This document shows positions 29,062 to 37,878 of a stretch of 64,000 bases of DNA, piece after piece. The DNA comes from Phreatobacter oligotrophus (GTDB taxonomy: Bacteria > Pseudomonadota > Alphaproteobacteria > Rhizobiales > Phreatobacteraceae), in assembly GCF_003046185.1 (NCBI RefSeq), contig NZ_PZZL01000004.1, forward strand, positions 124,001-188,000, read 5' to 3'. The position numbers and the translations under genes were made by a program. Under the pieces are notes generated by a model. The model ran no database searches and was not told the DNA's origin. It was given only the letters and a program-made list of their open reading frames with translations. Within the stretch, counting starts at the first letter, position 1. Each line of letters starts with the position of its first letter.

Positions 29062-29705
29062 TGCAGCCCATGACACAGGACGACGAGACCATGCCCCTGA
29101 GCGGCCCCAAGGTCGTCGAATTCCACTTCGATTTCGGCAGTCCGAACGCCTACTTCGCCCACAAGGTCCTGCCCGGCATCGTCGCGCGGACGGGGGCCAG
29201 CATCCGCTATGTGCCGGTGTTGCTGGGCGGGATCTTCAAGGCAACCAACAACCGCTCGCCCTTCGAGGCCTTCTCGGGCGTCAAGAACAAGCTCGCCTAT
29301 GAGCGGCTGGAGATCGCCCGCTTCATCGCCAAGCACAAGCTCGACCGTTTCACGATGAACCCGTTCTTCCCCGTCAACACGCTGCTGCTGATGCGCGGCG
29401 CGGTGGCCATGGAGAAGGAGGGCAAGCTCGGCCCTTACGTTGAGGCCGGCTTCCACCACATGTGGGAGGAGCCGAAGAAGATGGACGACCCTGCGGTGTT
29501 CAAGGCAGCGCTCGACGCCTCGGGCTTCGACGGTGCCGCCATCCTCGAGGCGACGCAGGCGGCCGACGTGAAGGCGGGGCTCATGGCCAACACCGAGGCG
29601 TCGGTCGGCCGTGGCAGCTTCGGCGCGCCGACCTTCTTCGTCGGGCGCGAGATCTTCTTCGGCAAGGATCGGCTGCGCGACGTCGAGGACGCGCTCGCCG
29701 CCTGA
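29061..29705 (+). CDS. 2-hydroxychromene-2-carboxylate isomerase / DsbA-like family protein
   Basis: This 214-residue protein has the kappa-class GST/HCCA isomerase fold. FHFDFGSPNAYFAHKVL (about 20-36) carries the active-site Ser in place of the DsbA cysteines. Then come YVPVLLGGIFKATNN, FPVNTLLLMRGAVAME and the C-terminal GRGSFGAPTFFVGREIFFGKDRLRDVE. Relatives isomerise 2-hydroxychromene-2-carboxylate with glutathione in naphthalene breakdown, but many homologues have no link to aromatics. Coupled to the SDR gene upstream, with AGGGAGA upstream of the start. ATG 29061 is used; an ATG two codons earlier (29055) overlaps the SDR further. Confidence 0.83.
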   Translation: MQPMTQDDETMPLSGPKVVEFHFDFGSPNAYFAHKVLPGIVARTGASIRYVPVLLGGIFKATNNRSPFEAFSGVKNKLAYERLEIARFIAKHKLDRFTMNPFFPVNTLLLMRGAVAMEKEGKLGPYVEAGFHHMWEEPKKMDDPAVFKAALDASGFDGAAILEATQAADVKAGLMANTEASVGRGSFGAPTFFVGREIFFGKDRLRDVEDALAA

Positions 29706-29710
29706 GACAC

Positions 29711-29738
29711 AAAAAAGGGGCGGTTGCCCGCCCCTTTT
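29711..29738. terminator. Bidirectional terminator between HCCA isomerase gene and tsf
   Basis: A perfect 7-bp stem (GGGGCGG / CCGCCCC, loop TTGC) is flanked by AAAAAA on the left and TTTT on the right. It reads as an intrinsic terminator on both strands, ending the + strand SDR operon and the - strand rpsB-tsf operon, whose stop codons lie on either side. Confidence 0.88.
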
Positions 29739-29760
29739 CCATCAATCGATGAGGTCCCGA

Positions 29761-30684
29761 TCAGGACTTGAGGCCAGCCTGGGCGGCGACCTCGGCGGCG
29801 AAGTCGTTCTCCGCCTTCTCGATGCCCTCGCCCAGCGCGAAGCGGGTGAAGGCCGTGAGCTTGATCGGCGCGCCGACCTTGCCCTCGGCCTCCTTGAGGG
29901 CCTGGGCAACGGTCTTGCCGCCATCGTGGATGTAGAGCTGGTCGAGGAGGCAGACCTCCTTGGCGTAGGTCTTGATGCCCGACTCGACGATCTTGGCGAT
30001 CACGTTCTCGGGCTTGCCGGCGTTCTTCTCGGCGAGAATCGCCTTCTCGCGGGCGACGACGGCCGGATCGAGGCCGGCGGCGTCGAGGGCGAGCGGGCTG
30101 GCGGCGGCGACATGCATCGCGACCATGCGGCCGAGGGCTGCGAGCTCGGCCTTGTCGCCGGTCGACTCGAGGGCGACCAGCACGCCGATCTTGCCGAGGC
30201 CCGGGTCGATGGCATTGTGGACGTAGCTGCCGACGACGCCGTCGGTGACCGACAGGACCGAGGCGCGGCGCAGCGACTGGTTCTCACCGATCGTGGCGAT
30301 CGACGAGGCGATGGCATCGGCCACCGTGCCACCGGAGGTGGCGGGCGCGGCGAGGATCGCGTCGACATTGTCGCCGGTCTTCAGCGCCACATGGGCGATG
30401 AGCTTCACCAGGCCCTGGAAGTGGTCGTTGCGGGCGACGAAGTCGGTCTCCGAGTTGACCTCGACCACGGCGGCCTTGGTGCCCTCGGTGAAGATGCCGA
30501 CGAGGCCCTCGGCGGCGACGCGGCCGGCCTTCTTGGCGGCCTTGGACAGGCCCTTCTTGCGCAGCAGGTCGACGGCCGCCTCGATGTCGCCGTTGGTCTC
30601 GTTCAGGGCCGACTTGCAGTCCATCATGCCTGCGCCGGTCATCTCGCGCAGTTCCTTGACCATCTGGGCGGTGATGTTCGCCAT
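29761..30684 (-). CDS. tsf: Translation elongation factor Ts
   Basis: The 307-residue EF-Ts recycles EF-Tu by GDP-GTP exchange. The N-terminal UBA-like domain has [19 protein letters not shown], and the dimerisation core has [19 protein letters not shown], with the Asp-Phe pair that inserts into EF-Tu. The C-terminal part ends in [15 protein letters not shown]. Length is normal for alphaproteobacteria. It lies 126 bases downstream of rpsB with two hairpins between them, and is followed by the bidirectional terminator, so it does not read into pyrH here. Confidence 0.97.
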   Translation of the reverse strand: MANITAQMVKELREMTGAGMMDCKSALNETNGDIEAAVDLLRKKGLSKAAKKAGRVAAEGLVGIFTEGTKAAVVEVNSETDFVARNDHFQGLVKLIAHVALKTGDNVDAILAAPATSGGTVADAIASSIATIGENQSLRRASVLSVTDGVVGSYVHNAIDPGLGKIGVLVALESTGDKAELAALGRMVAMHVAAASPLALDAAGLDPAVVAREKAILAEKNAGKPENVIAKIVESGIKTYAKEVCLLDQLYIHDGGKTVAQALKEAEGKVGAPIKLTAFTRFALGEGIEKAENDFAAEVAAQAGLKS

Positions 30685-30719
30685 GGGTCCGTCCTCGAAT
30701 TGAAAGTGGGGATGGGAAA

Positions 30720-30747
30720 CGGCCGGTCCGCGGGAGCGAACCGGCCG
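30720..30747 (-). promoter_or_regulatory. Hairpin in the rpsB-tsf gap, proximal to tsf
   Basis: CGGCCGGT (30720-30727) and ACCGGCCG (30740-30747) form an 8-bp perfect stem, followed on the reverse strand by TTTCCC. It is 36 bases before the tsf start. It could act as a weak attenuator or protect the transcript after processing. Structural call only. Confidence 0.45.
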
Positions 30748-30765
30748 GAACTCAAAAACCGATCC

Positions 30766-30794
30766 CTGCCCGACACGTCTTTCGTGTCAGGCAG
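30766..30794 (-). promoter_or_regulatory. Hairpin in the rpsB-tsf gap, proximal to rpsB
   Basis: CTGCCCGACACG (30766-30777) and CGTGTCAGGCAG (30783-30794) form a 12-bp stem with one non-Watson-Crick position (a G-U wobble in the + strand reading, A-C in the rpsB-tsf transcript) and a 5-base loop. On the reverse strand eight bases separate it from TTTTT, too far for a classical terminator. It starts 16 bases after the rpsB stop, so partial termination or 3' end protection is possible. Confidence 0.5.
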
Positions 30795-30810
30795 ATGACG
30801 GAATGGCCGA

Positions 30811-31809
<999 letters not shown>

Positions 31810-32069
31810 AAGTCTTCTCCGGTTGTGCCTCCGCGGACAATGGCCGACCCCGAACTGGGATCCGTCACCACCGGAGCGGCAAAGGACAATCGTCCTCAGC
31901 CGCGGGTCCGCGTGTGGAATGGCCGGGGCACTACACGATCAGGATGGGAAGCGCAAGCCGTGGGACGCGCTACGAGGTCTCACCAGCTTGCGCCCGAAGA
32001 CTCCCCGGCCGAGCCTGCAAGGATGTATTGCCCGGTCGATCGCGCTCCGATGACCGACAGGAAAGCCCT

Positions 32070-33443
32070 GTGGACCGTCGAACGATCATGCGCCGCGTCA
32101 CGAAAGTCTTGGGACTAGTGGCCGCGGGCCTGCTGGCGGCCGTAGGCGGGGCTGGCGCCTGGCTCTATCTCTTTCCCTCCGACGGCATTCTGTCCTCCAC
32201 GTCGATCGCGGCCAAGATCGTCTGTTCCAACGTCTTCATGGCGCGACGCGATCCCGCGGACGTCATCGGCACAGATGTCGCGTTCATGCTGCCACGCGCG
32301 GCGCGCCACCTGACGATCCGGGTATCGACCTCTGAAAGCCGCGTCGATGCGACCTATCTCGGCCTGTTTGCCCGCCGGAGCGCGCTTCACGTGCCGGACC
32401 GCGGATGCACGCTTGCCGTTGACGGCAGAACGGCTCACAGCGCTCCTTTGCCGCCGTCGACCCCATCGGCAGCCCTCTGGCCGGCCGGCGACCGCGTCGA
32501 GCCGCCGACGAATGCCCGTCTGATGGCGGCTCTGAACGACACGGCGCTGCAGGGCCCAGGCATGCGCGCCATTGTCGTGGTGCATGAGGGACGCATCGTG
32601 GCGGAGACCTATGGCTCTGGGTTCGATGCGGGGACACCGCTGCTTGGCTGGTCGATGACGAAGACCGTCAATACGGTCCTTGCCGGGATGGCAATCGCCG
32701 ACGGGCGCCTGTCGCTGGACCGACGGAACCTCTTCGCGAAGTGGTCCGGTGATGAGAGAGCGGACATTTCAGTTGCCGACCTTATGGCGATGACCACCGG
32801 TCTTGCGTGGAACGAAGACCAAGGGCCTGAACCGGATCCGGGCCTCATGGAATTCGTTGCGAAAGATGCCGCGGCATTCGCGCGGGATCGCAGGCTCGTC
32901 GCGCGCGCCGGCTCCCGTTTCAGTTACTCAAGTGGCGCATCCCTCCTCCTGTCGCGTGTCTGGCAGGACGCCGTTGGGTTGGAGGCATCCGATTACCCTC
33001 GCGCGAAACTGTTCCGTCCACTCGGCATGGCCAGTGCGGTTCTGGAGGCAGATCCAACCGGCACGTTCCTCGGCGATGCATTTCTCTATGCGACGGCGCG
33101 CGACTGGGCACGCTTCGCCGAGTTCTTGCGTCGCGGCGGCGAGTGGAACGGGCGCCAGCTCCTGCCGGCCGACTTCATCGACTACATGCGCTCGCCCGTT
33201 CTGCTCTCTGACGCGGGACGTGGCCCGGTCTATGGCCGCGGCAGTGTCTGGCTCGCGAGGGGACTGGGCTTTCGGCTGCCGGCGGACACCTATCTGATGC
33301 AGGGTCATCTGCGTCAGGTGATCGCGATCATCCCGTCTCGGAAGCTGGTCATCCTGCGCATGGGGCTGACCCGCGAGGATGTCGGCTACAGCACGGCCCG
33401 CCTGCTGACGGCCATCGTCGCGGCGCTTCCGGAAGCGCCCTGA
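32070..33443 (+). CDS. Membrane-anchored serine hydrolase, beta-lactamase class C family
   Basis: About 457 residues. A single N-terminal membrane helix (VLGLVAAGLLAAVGGAGAWLYLF) is followed by a periplasmic beta-lactamase-related domain. The Ser-x-x-Lys active site is in GWSMTKTVNTVLAG, the Tyr motif in SRFSYSSGASLLLS, and PLGMASAVLEADPTGT is typical of the EstB/6-aminohexanoate-dimer hydrolase group. The GTG at 32070 has AGGAAA five bases upstream; ATG 32088 is the alternative and would start just before the membrane helix. Substrate (ester, amide or peptide) unknown. Codon choice looks slightly less GC-biased than the neighbours, which may mean later acquisition. Divergent from rpsB with 260 bases between, converging with gph. 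Confidence 0.82.
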   Translation: MDRRTIMRRVTKVLGLVAAGLLAAVGGAGAWLYLFPSDGILSSTSIAAKIVCSNVFMARRDPADVIGTDVAFMLPRAARHLTIRVSTSESRVDATYLGLFARRSALHVPDRGCTLAVDGRTAHSAPLPPSTPSAALWPAGDRVEPPTNARLMAALNDTALQGPGMRAIVVVHEGRIVAETYGSGFDAGTPLLGWSMTKTVNTVLAGMAIADGRLSLDRRNLFAKWSGDERADISVADLMAMTTGLAWNEDQGPEPDPGLMEFVAKDAAAFARDRRLVARAGSRFSYSSGASLLLSRVWQDAVGLEASDYPRAKLFRPLGMASAVLEADPTGTFLGDAFLYATARDWARFAEFLRRGGEWNGRQLLPADFIDYMRSPVLLSDAGRGPVYGRGSVWLARGLGFRLPADTYLMQGHLRQVIAIIPSRKLVILRMGLTREDVGYSTARLLTAIVAALPEAP

Positions 33444-33489
33444 GACGAGGAACGGCAACCGGGAATGCCGGCCAGCAGAGATGTGGCGC

Positions 33490-34143
33490 TCAGGCCACCT
33501 TCATCGCCTTGACCATCTCAGGCAGCGCCCCTGGCCGCTCGCACAGCACGCTCGCCCCGGCCTCTGTCAGTTCCTCCGCCCCGCCATAGCCCCAGGTGAC
33601 GCCGATGGAGGCCATGCCGTGCCGGCGGGCTGCGAGGATGTCATGCTTGCGGTCGCCGATCATCACGCTGCGCGCCGGGTCGACGCCGCGCTCGGCGATG
33701 ATCTTGGCGATGATGTCCGCCTTGTCGTCCAGGCTGCCGTCCAGCGCCGCGCCATAGATGCCGTCGAAGAAGCCGGCGAGACCGAAGCGCTCCAGGATCG
33801 GCACCGCATAGGGCTCGGGCTTGGCGGTGCAGACGAACATGCGCTCCGAAGCGCCGCGCAGGGCGCCGAGGGCCTCGATCATGCCGTCATAGACCGTGAG
33901 GTCATACATGCCGCCCGCCCCGTAATGAACACGGTAGCGGGCAAGAGCCGGCTCCGGATCGGCGCCCTCCCCCATCACCCGCGGAAAGGACAGGCGCAGC
34001 GCCGGGCCGATGATCCAGCCGAGGCTCTCGAAGGGCGGCGGCTCGTGGCCGAGGTCGACCAGCGCCTTGCGGAACGAGCCGATGATCCCCGGCGCGGGAT
34101 CGGTCATGGTGCCGTCGAGGTCGATGAGCAGGGTCGGGCGCAT
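33490..34143 (-). CDS. gph: HAD-family hydrolase, phosphoglycolate phosphatase-like
   Basis: A 217-residue HAD hydrolase with motif I LLIDLDGTMTDPAPGI, a threonine motif II in MFVCTAKPEPYAVPIL, the conserved Lys in LDDKADIIAKII, and motif III in VMIGDRKHDILAARRHGM followed by IGVTWGYGG. The cap domain lies between about 17 and 80. Members dephosphorylate 2-phosphoglycolate or similar small phosphates in the cytosol; the substrate is assigned by family similarity only. It converges with the serine hydrolase gene and is divergent from the MOSC gene. Confidence 0.85.
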   Translation of the reverse strand: MRPTLLIDLDGTMTDPAPGIIGSFRKALVDLGHEPPPFESLGWIIGPALRLSFPRVMGEGADPEPALARYRVHYGAGGMYDLTVYDGMIEALGALRGASERMFVCTAKPEPYAVPILERFGLAGFFDGIYGAALDGSLDDKADIIAKIIAERGVDPARSVMIGDRKHDILAARRHGMASIGVTWGYGGAEELTEAGASVLCERPGALPEMVKAMKVA

Positions 34144-34265
34144 CCGGCCGTCCTAGGGCGTCGCGCGGCCAGCGTCCACCCGCCCCGGCGCAGATGCGCC
34201 GCGCGGATCCCGGCGCGTGACAGCCTCCCCCGCCTCCGGCAGAAGGGCGGCAAGGGAGGATCTCC

Positions 34266-34802
34266 ATGGCCCGCGTGATCTCCGTCAGCCTCGACCGCCG
34301 CCACCGCTTCTCCAAGGAGACGGTCGAGCGCATCCGCCTCATCGCCGGCGAGGGCGTCGAGGGCGACGCCCATCGCGGCGTCACGGTGAAGCACCGCTCC
34401 CGCGCCCGCTTCAACCCGACCCTGCCCAACCTGCGGCAGGTCCACCTCATCCATGCCGAACTCTTCGATGAACTGGCCGGCAAGGGCTTCACGGTGAAGC
34501 CCGGCGAGCTCGGCGAGAACGTCACGACCCGGGACATCGACCTGCTCGGCCTGCCGACCGGCGCGCGGCTCGCCATCGGCGGCACGCTGATCGAGCTCAC
34601 CGGCCTGCGCAATCCCTGCATCCAGATGGACCGATTCCAGGACGGCCTGATGCAGGCGACGCTCGACCGCGACGCCGAAGGCAATCTCATCCGCTCGGCC
34701 GGTGTCATGGGGATCGTGCTGGAGGGCGGCGACATCGCCATCGGCGATTCCATCGCCGTGACGCTGCCCGAGGGCCCGCATCGTCCGCTGGAGAAGGTGT
34801 GA
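34266..34802 (+). CDS. MOSC domain-containing protein
   Basis: The 178-residue protein is a stand-alone MOSC domain, the sulfur-carrier fold also found at the C-terminus of molybdenum cofactor sulfurases and in YiiM. It shows VEGDAHRGVTVKHRSR, QVHLIHAELFDEL, GELGENVTTRDIDLLGLPTGARL and the conserved cysteine in LTGLRNPCIQMDRFQ. It may handle sulfur transfer to a molybdenum cofactor or detoxify hydroxylated bases like YiiM; the sequence does not choose between them. A GGGAGG site precedes ATG 34266. Small cytosolic protein, apparently monocistronic. Confidence 0.9.
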   Translation: MARVISVSLDRRHRFSKETVERIRLIAGEGVEGDAHRGVTVKHRSRARFNPTLPNLRQVHLIHAELFDELAGKGFTVKPGELGENVTTRDIDLLGLPTGARLAIGGTLIELTGLRNPCIQMDRFQDGLMQATLDRDAEGNLIRSAGVMGIVLEGGDIAIGDSIAVTLPEGPHRPLEKV

Positions 34803-34879
34803 GCGCTGCTCCTCCCGCCCTCCCAAGGCCCGGCAATCTCGTCTAGAACGACGAACCATCCCATCAGCAGGAGAGCATC

Positions 34880-35671
34880 ATGGGCGCACTCGACGGCAAG
34901 GTCGCCATCGTCACCGGCGCGGCGCGCGGCATCGGCAAGGCCATCGCCCAGCGCTTCGCGGCCGAGGGCGCCAGCGTGGTCCTCTCCGACATCGACGCCG
35001 TGGCCGGAAAGGCGACGGCCGACGAGATCGGCAAGACCGGCAAGACGGCCTTCGTGCCTTGCGATGTCGGCGATGCGGCCTCCGTCGCAGGCCTCGTCGA
35101 AGGCGCCCGCAAGGCCTTCGGCGGTGACATCGACGTGCTCATCAACAATGCCGGCATCGTCCATTCCTCCGATTTCCTCGACCTCGCCGAGGCCGATTTC
35201 GACAAGGTCCTGCGGGTGAACCTGAAGGGCTCCTTCCTCGTCGGCCAGGCCGTCGCGAAGCGCATGGTCGAGCAGGTGAAGGCCGGCAAGGCGCCGGGCA
35301 CCATCGTCAACATGAGCTCGGTCAATGCCCGGCTCGCGATCATCAACCAGATCCCCTATTGCGTCTCGAAGGGCGGCGTCAGCCAACTGACCAATGTCAT
35401 GGCCCTCGGCCTTTCCGAGCACGGCATCCGCGTCAATGCGATCGGCCCCGGCTCCATCGCCACCGAGATGCTGGCGAGCGTCAACACCGACAAGGCAGCC
35501 CGCCACCGGCTGTTCTCGCGCACGCCGCTGCGCCGCCTCGGCGATCCCGACGAGATCGCCAAGGTCGCGGTGTTCCTCGCCTCGGACGCTTCGAGCTACA
35601 TCACCGGCCAGACCATCTATGCCGATGGCGGCCGCCTCGGCCTCAACTACACGGTGCCGGTGCAGGATTGA
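34880..35671 (+). CDS. SDR family oxidoreductase, FabG-like
   Basis: A 263-residue classical short-chain dehydrogenase. All marks are present: VAIVTGAARGIGKAIAQRF (TGxxxGIG), LSDID after strand two (Asp suggests NAD preference), INNAGIV, TIVNMSSVN with the catalytic serine, and YCVSK with catalytic Tyr and Lys. The C-terminal YADGGRLGLNYTVPV is usual. The substrate is unknown; similar enzymes act on sugars, alcohols or 3-oxoacyl groups. Ribosome binding site GCAGGAG before ATG 34880. The stop codon overlaps the TTG start of the Rsm22 gene, so translation is coupled. Confidence 0.88.
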   Translation: MGALDGKVAIVTGAARGIGKAIAQRFAAEGASVVLSDIDAVAGKATADEIGKTGKTAFVPCDVGDAASVAGLVEGARKAFGGDIDVLINNAGIVHSSDFLDLAEADFDKVLRVNLKGSFLVGQAVAKRMVEQVKAGKAPGTIVNMSSVNARLAIINQIPYCVSKGGVSQLTNVMALGLSEHGIRVNAIGPGSIATEMLASVNTDKAARHRLFSRTPLRRLGDPDEIAKVAVFLASDASSYITGQTIYADGGRLGLNYTVPVQD

Positions 35672-36648
35672 GCCCGGCCCTTCCGCCCGCCCTGCGCGCA
35701 GCTCTCGAGGACCTTGCCGGCCGCTTTCCGGGCAAGGACCTCGCGGCGGCCAGCCTGCGGCTGACGGAGGACTACAAGGCCGGCCGCGGCTCCCGCCTGC
35801 CCGCGCCGGTCGACGTGGCGGCTTATGCCATCGCCAGGATGCCGGCGACCTATGCCGCCTGCGCCAGCGCCCTCGCCGAGGCGCGGGAGCGCGTGGACGC
35901 GGCGCCGCGGACGCTGCTCGATATCGGCTGCGGTCCCGGCACGGCGGCCTGGGCGGTGACCGAGGCCTATCCGGACCTCGAGTCGGCCACTCTCGTCGAC
36001 ACGCATCCCGGCATGATGGCGCTCGGACGGGACCTTGCCCGCTCGGGTCCTCCGGCGCTCCTGGCCGCCGGCTGGCACCGCGGCGGCTTCGGCGAGGTCA
36101 CCGCCGGGGCCGACATGGTGGTCGCGAGCTATGCCCTCAACGAGGTCGCGCCCGCCGAGGCGGCGCGGATCGCCAGGCGCCTCTTCAGCCTCGCCGGACA
36201 GGTGCTTATTCTCGTCGAACCGGGCACGCCGAAGGGCTTTTCCGGCCTCTCGGCGGCCCGGTCAGCCCTTGTCGACGCTGGCGCGCACATCGCCGCCCCC
36301 TGCCCCGGCGCAATCGCCTGCCCGGCCCTTGCCCCCGACTGGTGCCATTTTGCGGTGCGCCTGCCGCGGCTGCGCGCCCACAAGGCCGCCAAGGGCGCCG
36401 ACGTGCCCTTCGAGGACGAGCCCTTCAGCTATCTCGTCGTGGCAAAGCCGGGCGTGACGATCATGCCGGCCCCGGCGCGCATCCTCAGGCCGCCGCGGGC
36501 CGACAAGGCCGGCACGGCCTTTTCCCTCTGCACCCCCACCGGCGCGCGGACAACAACCGTCCCGAGCCGCGATCGCGACGCCCATCGCTTGACGCGCAGG
36601 CTCGGCTGGGGTGATGCCTTCATGCTCAGCCCGGAGGATCCGCCATGA
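35668..36648 (+). CDS. Small ribosomal subunit Rsm22 family protein (methyltransferase-like)
   Basis: About 326 residues from a TTG at 35668 that overlaps the SDR stop codon (TTGA) behind a GCAGGA site. It has a methyltransferase core with LLDIGCGPGTAAWAVTEAYP and VDTHPGMMALG, then SYALNEVAPAEAARI and LVEPGTPKGFSGL. The conserved Cys-rich segment APCPGAIACPALAPDWCHF is followed by RLPRLRAHK and FEDEPFSYLVV. Mitochondrial relatives (Rsm22/METTL17) are SAM-domain, iron-sulfur proteins needed for small-subunit assembly; a bacterial role in 30S maturation is an inference. An ATG at 35839 would lose the N-terminus, so the TTG is preferred. Overlaps the next gene by four bases. Confidence 0.85.
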   Translation: MSPALPPALRAALEDLAGRFPGKDLAAASLRLTEDYKAGRGSRLPAPVDVAAYAIARMPATYAACASALAEARERVDAAPRTLLDIGCGPGTAAWAVTEAYPDLESATLVDTHPGMMALGRDLARSGPPALLAAGWHRGGFGEVTAGADMVVASYALNEVAPAEAARIARRLFSLAGQVLILVEPGTPKGFSGLSAARSALVDAGAHIAAPCPGAIACPALAPDWCHFAVRLPRLRAHKAAKGADVPFEDEPFSYLVVAKPGVTIMPAPARILRPPRADKAGTAFSLCTPTGARTTTVPSRDRDAHRLTRRLGWGDAFMLSPEDPP

Positions 36649-36887
36649 TGCGCCTGCTCCCTGCCCTTCTCGCCCTCGCGGCCCTGTCCGCGCCCGCTCT
36701 CGCCCAGAACGAGAACCTCTCCTTCTCGCAGCGGATGAGCATCTACCGTGCCTGCAAGCCGGATCTCGATGCCAAGTGCCCCAATGCCGGAACCGATTCG
36801 GCGCGGGTCTCGGCCTGCCTGCGCACCAACCAGTCGCAGCTGTCGGAAGGCTGCGTCACCGCCATCCGCCAGGCTGGCGTGAGGTAG
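36645..36887 (+). CDS. Small secreted cysteine-rich protein
   Basis: Only 80 residues. A signal peptide (LLPALLALAALSAPALA) ends near residue 20. The mature 60 residues have four cysteines in the pattern C-x7-C, C-x12-C (YRACKPDLDAKCPNAG, then ACLRTNQSQLSEGC), which resembles a single Cys-rich GLG1-type repeat. It is probably periplasmic with two disulfides. Its function is not known. GGAGGATCC lies upstream of ATG 36645, which overlaps the Rsm22 stop (ATGATG at 36645-36650, either ATG usable). Co-translated with the SDR and Rsm22 genes. Confidence 0.78.
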   Translation: MMRLLPALLALAALSAPALAQNENLSFSQRMSIYRACKPDLDAKCPNAGTDSARVSACLRTNQSQLSEGCVTAIRQAGVR

Positions 36888-36984
36888 GGCCGGCACGAGC
36901 CGCCCGATCAGCACTGCCCTGCGCTGCCGGCAATTGACCCTGCGGGCGTCCCCGCCCCAATAGCGGGACACCGGGAGGGGACCG

Positions 36985-37878
36985 ATGCTTGTGATGCCCT
37001 GGCTTTGGGCGGTCTTCACCGTCATCGCCGCCGCAGCCCAAACCGCGCGCAATGCCATGCAGCGCAGCCTGACCGAGCGCCTCGGCACGATCGGCGCGAC
37101 CCATGTCCGCTTCCTCTACGGCCTGCCCTTCGCGCTGGTCTTCCTCGGCGTGGTGCACATGGCGGTCCCGGCGCCCGCACCGGCCGTCTCAGGCACCTTC
37201 CTTGTCTGGACCCTGTTCGGCGCGCTTTCCCAGATCGGCGCGACGGCGCTGATGCTGGCGGCGATGCGCGAGCGCTCCTTCGTCGTCACCACCGCCTACA
37301 CCAAGACCGAACCGGTGCTCGTGGCGCTCTTCGGCGTCGTGCTGCTCGGCGACCATCTGAGCCTGACCGCCTGGCTCGCCATCCTCGTCGCCACATCGGG
37401 CATCCTGCTGATGTCGTGGAAACCGGGGACCGAGCAGTCGCTGCGCCCAGCCCTGCTTGGGCTCGTCTCGGCAGCGCTGTTCGGCATGGCGGCGGTCGGC
37501 TTTCGCGGCGGCATCCGCACGCTCGACACGCCGAGCTTCGTCATGGCCGCGACGACCACGCTCGCTGTCGGCCTCGCCATCCAGACGGCGGTGCTGACCG
37601 CCTATCTGGCGGTGACGGACAGGGCCGGGCTCCTGGCGATCCTCAAGGCCTGGCGCCCCTCGCTGGTCGCCGGCTTCCTCGGCGCCTTTGCCTCGCAGTT
37701 CTGGTTTCTCGCCTTCGCGCTGGAGACAGTGGCCAAGGTCCGCACCCTCGCCCTCGTCGAGGTGATCTTCGCCGGCCTCGTCTCGGGCGCGATCATCAAG
37801 CAGGCGACGAGCCCGCGCGACGGCCTCGCCATCGCGCTCATCGTGATCGGGGTGGCGATCCTGCTCAGCTTCGGCTGA
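36985..37878 (+). CDS. EamA-family (DMT) transporter
   Basis: A 297-residue membrane protein with ten predicted hydrophobic helices arranged as two EamA repeats (about 5-140 and 150-290). The second repeat starts PALLGLVSAALFGMAAVG. VVTTAYTKTEPVLVALFGVVLLGDHL in the first repeat and LALVEVIFAGLVSGAI in the second are family signatures. DMT transporters export amino acids, nucleosides or other metabolites; the substrate is unknown. A GGGAGGGG site precedes the ATG. Its last 14 bases overlap purK, which is read from the other strand. Confidence 0.87.
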   Translation: MLVMPWLWAVFTVIAAAAQTARNAMQRSLTERLGTIGATHVRFLYGLPFALVFLGVVHMAVPAPAPAVSGTFLVWTLFGALSQIGATALMLAAMRERSFVVTTAYTKTEPVLVALFGVVLLGDHLSLTAWLAILVATSGILLMSWKPGTEQSLRPALLGLVSAALFGMAAVGFRGGIRTLDTPSFVMAATTTLAVGLAIQTAVLTAYLAVTDRAGLLAILKAWRPSLVAGFLGAFASQFWFLAFALETVAKVRTLALVEVIFAGLVSGAIIKQATSPRDGLAIALIVIGVAILLSFG

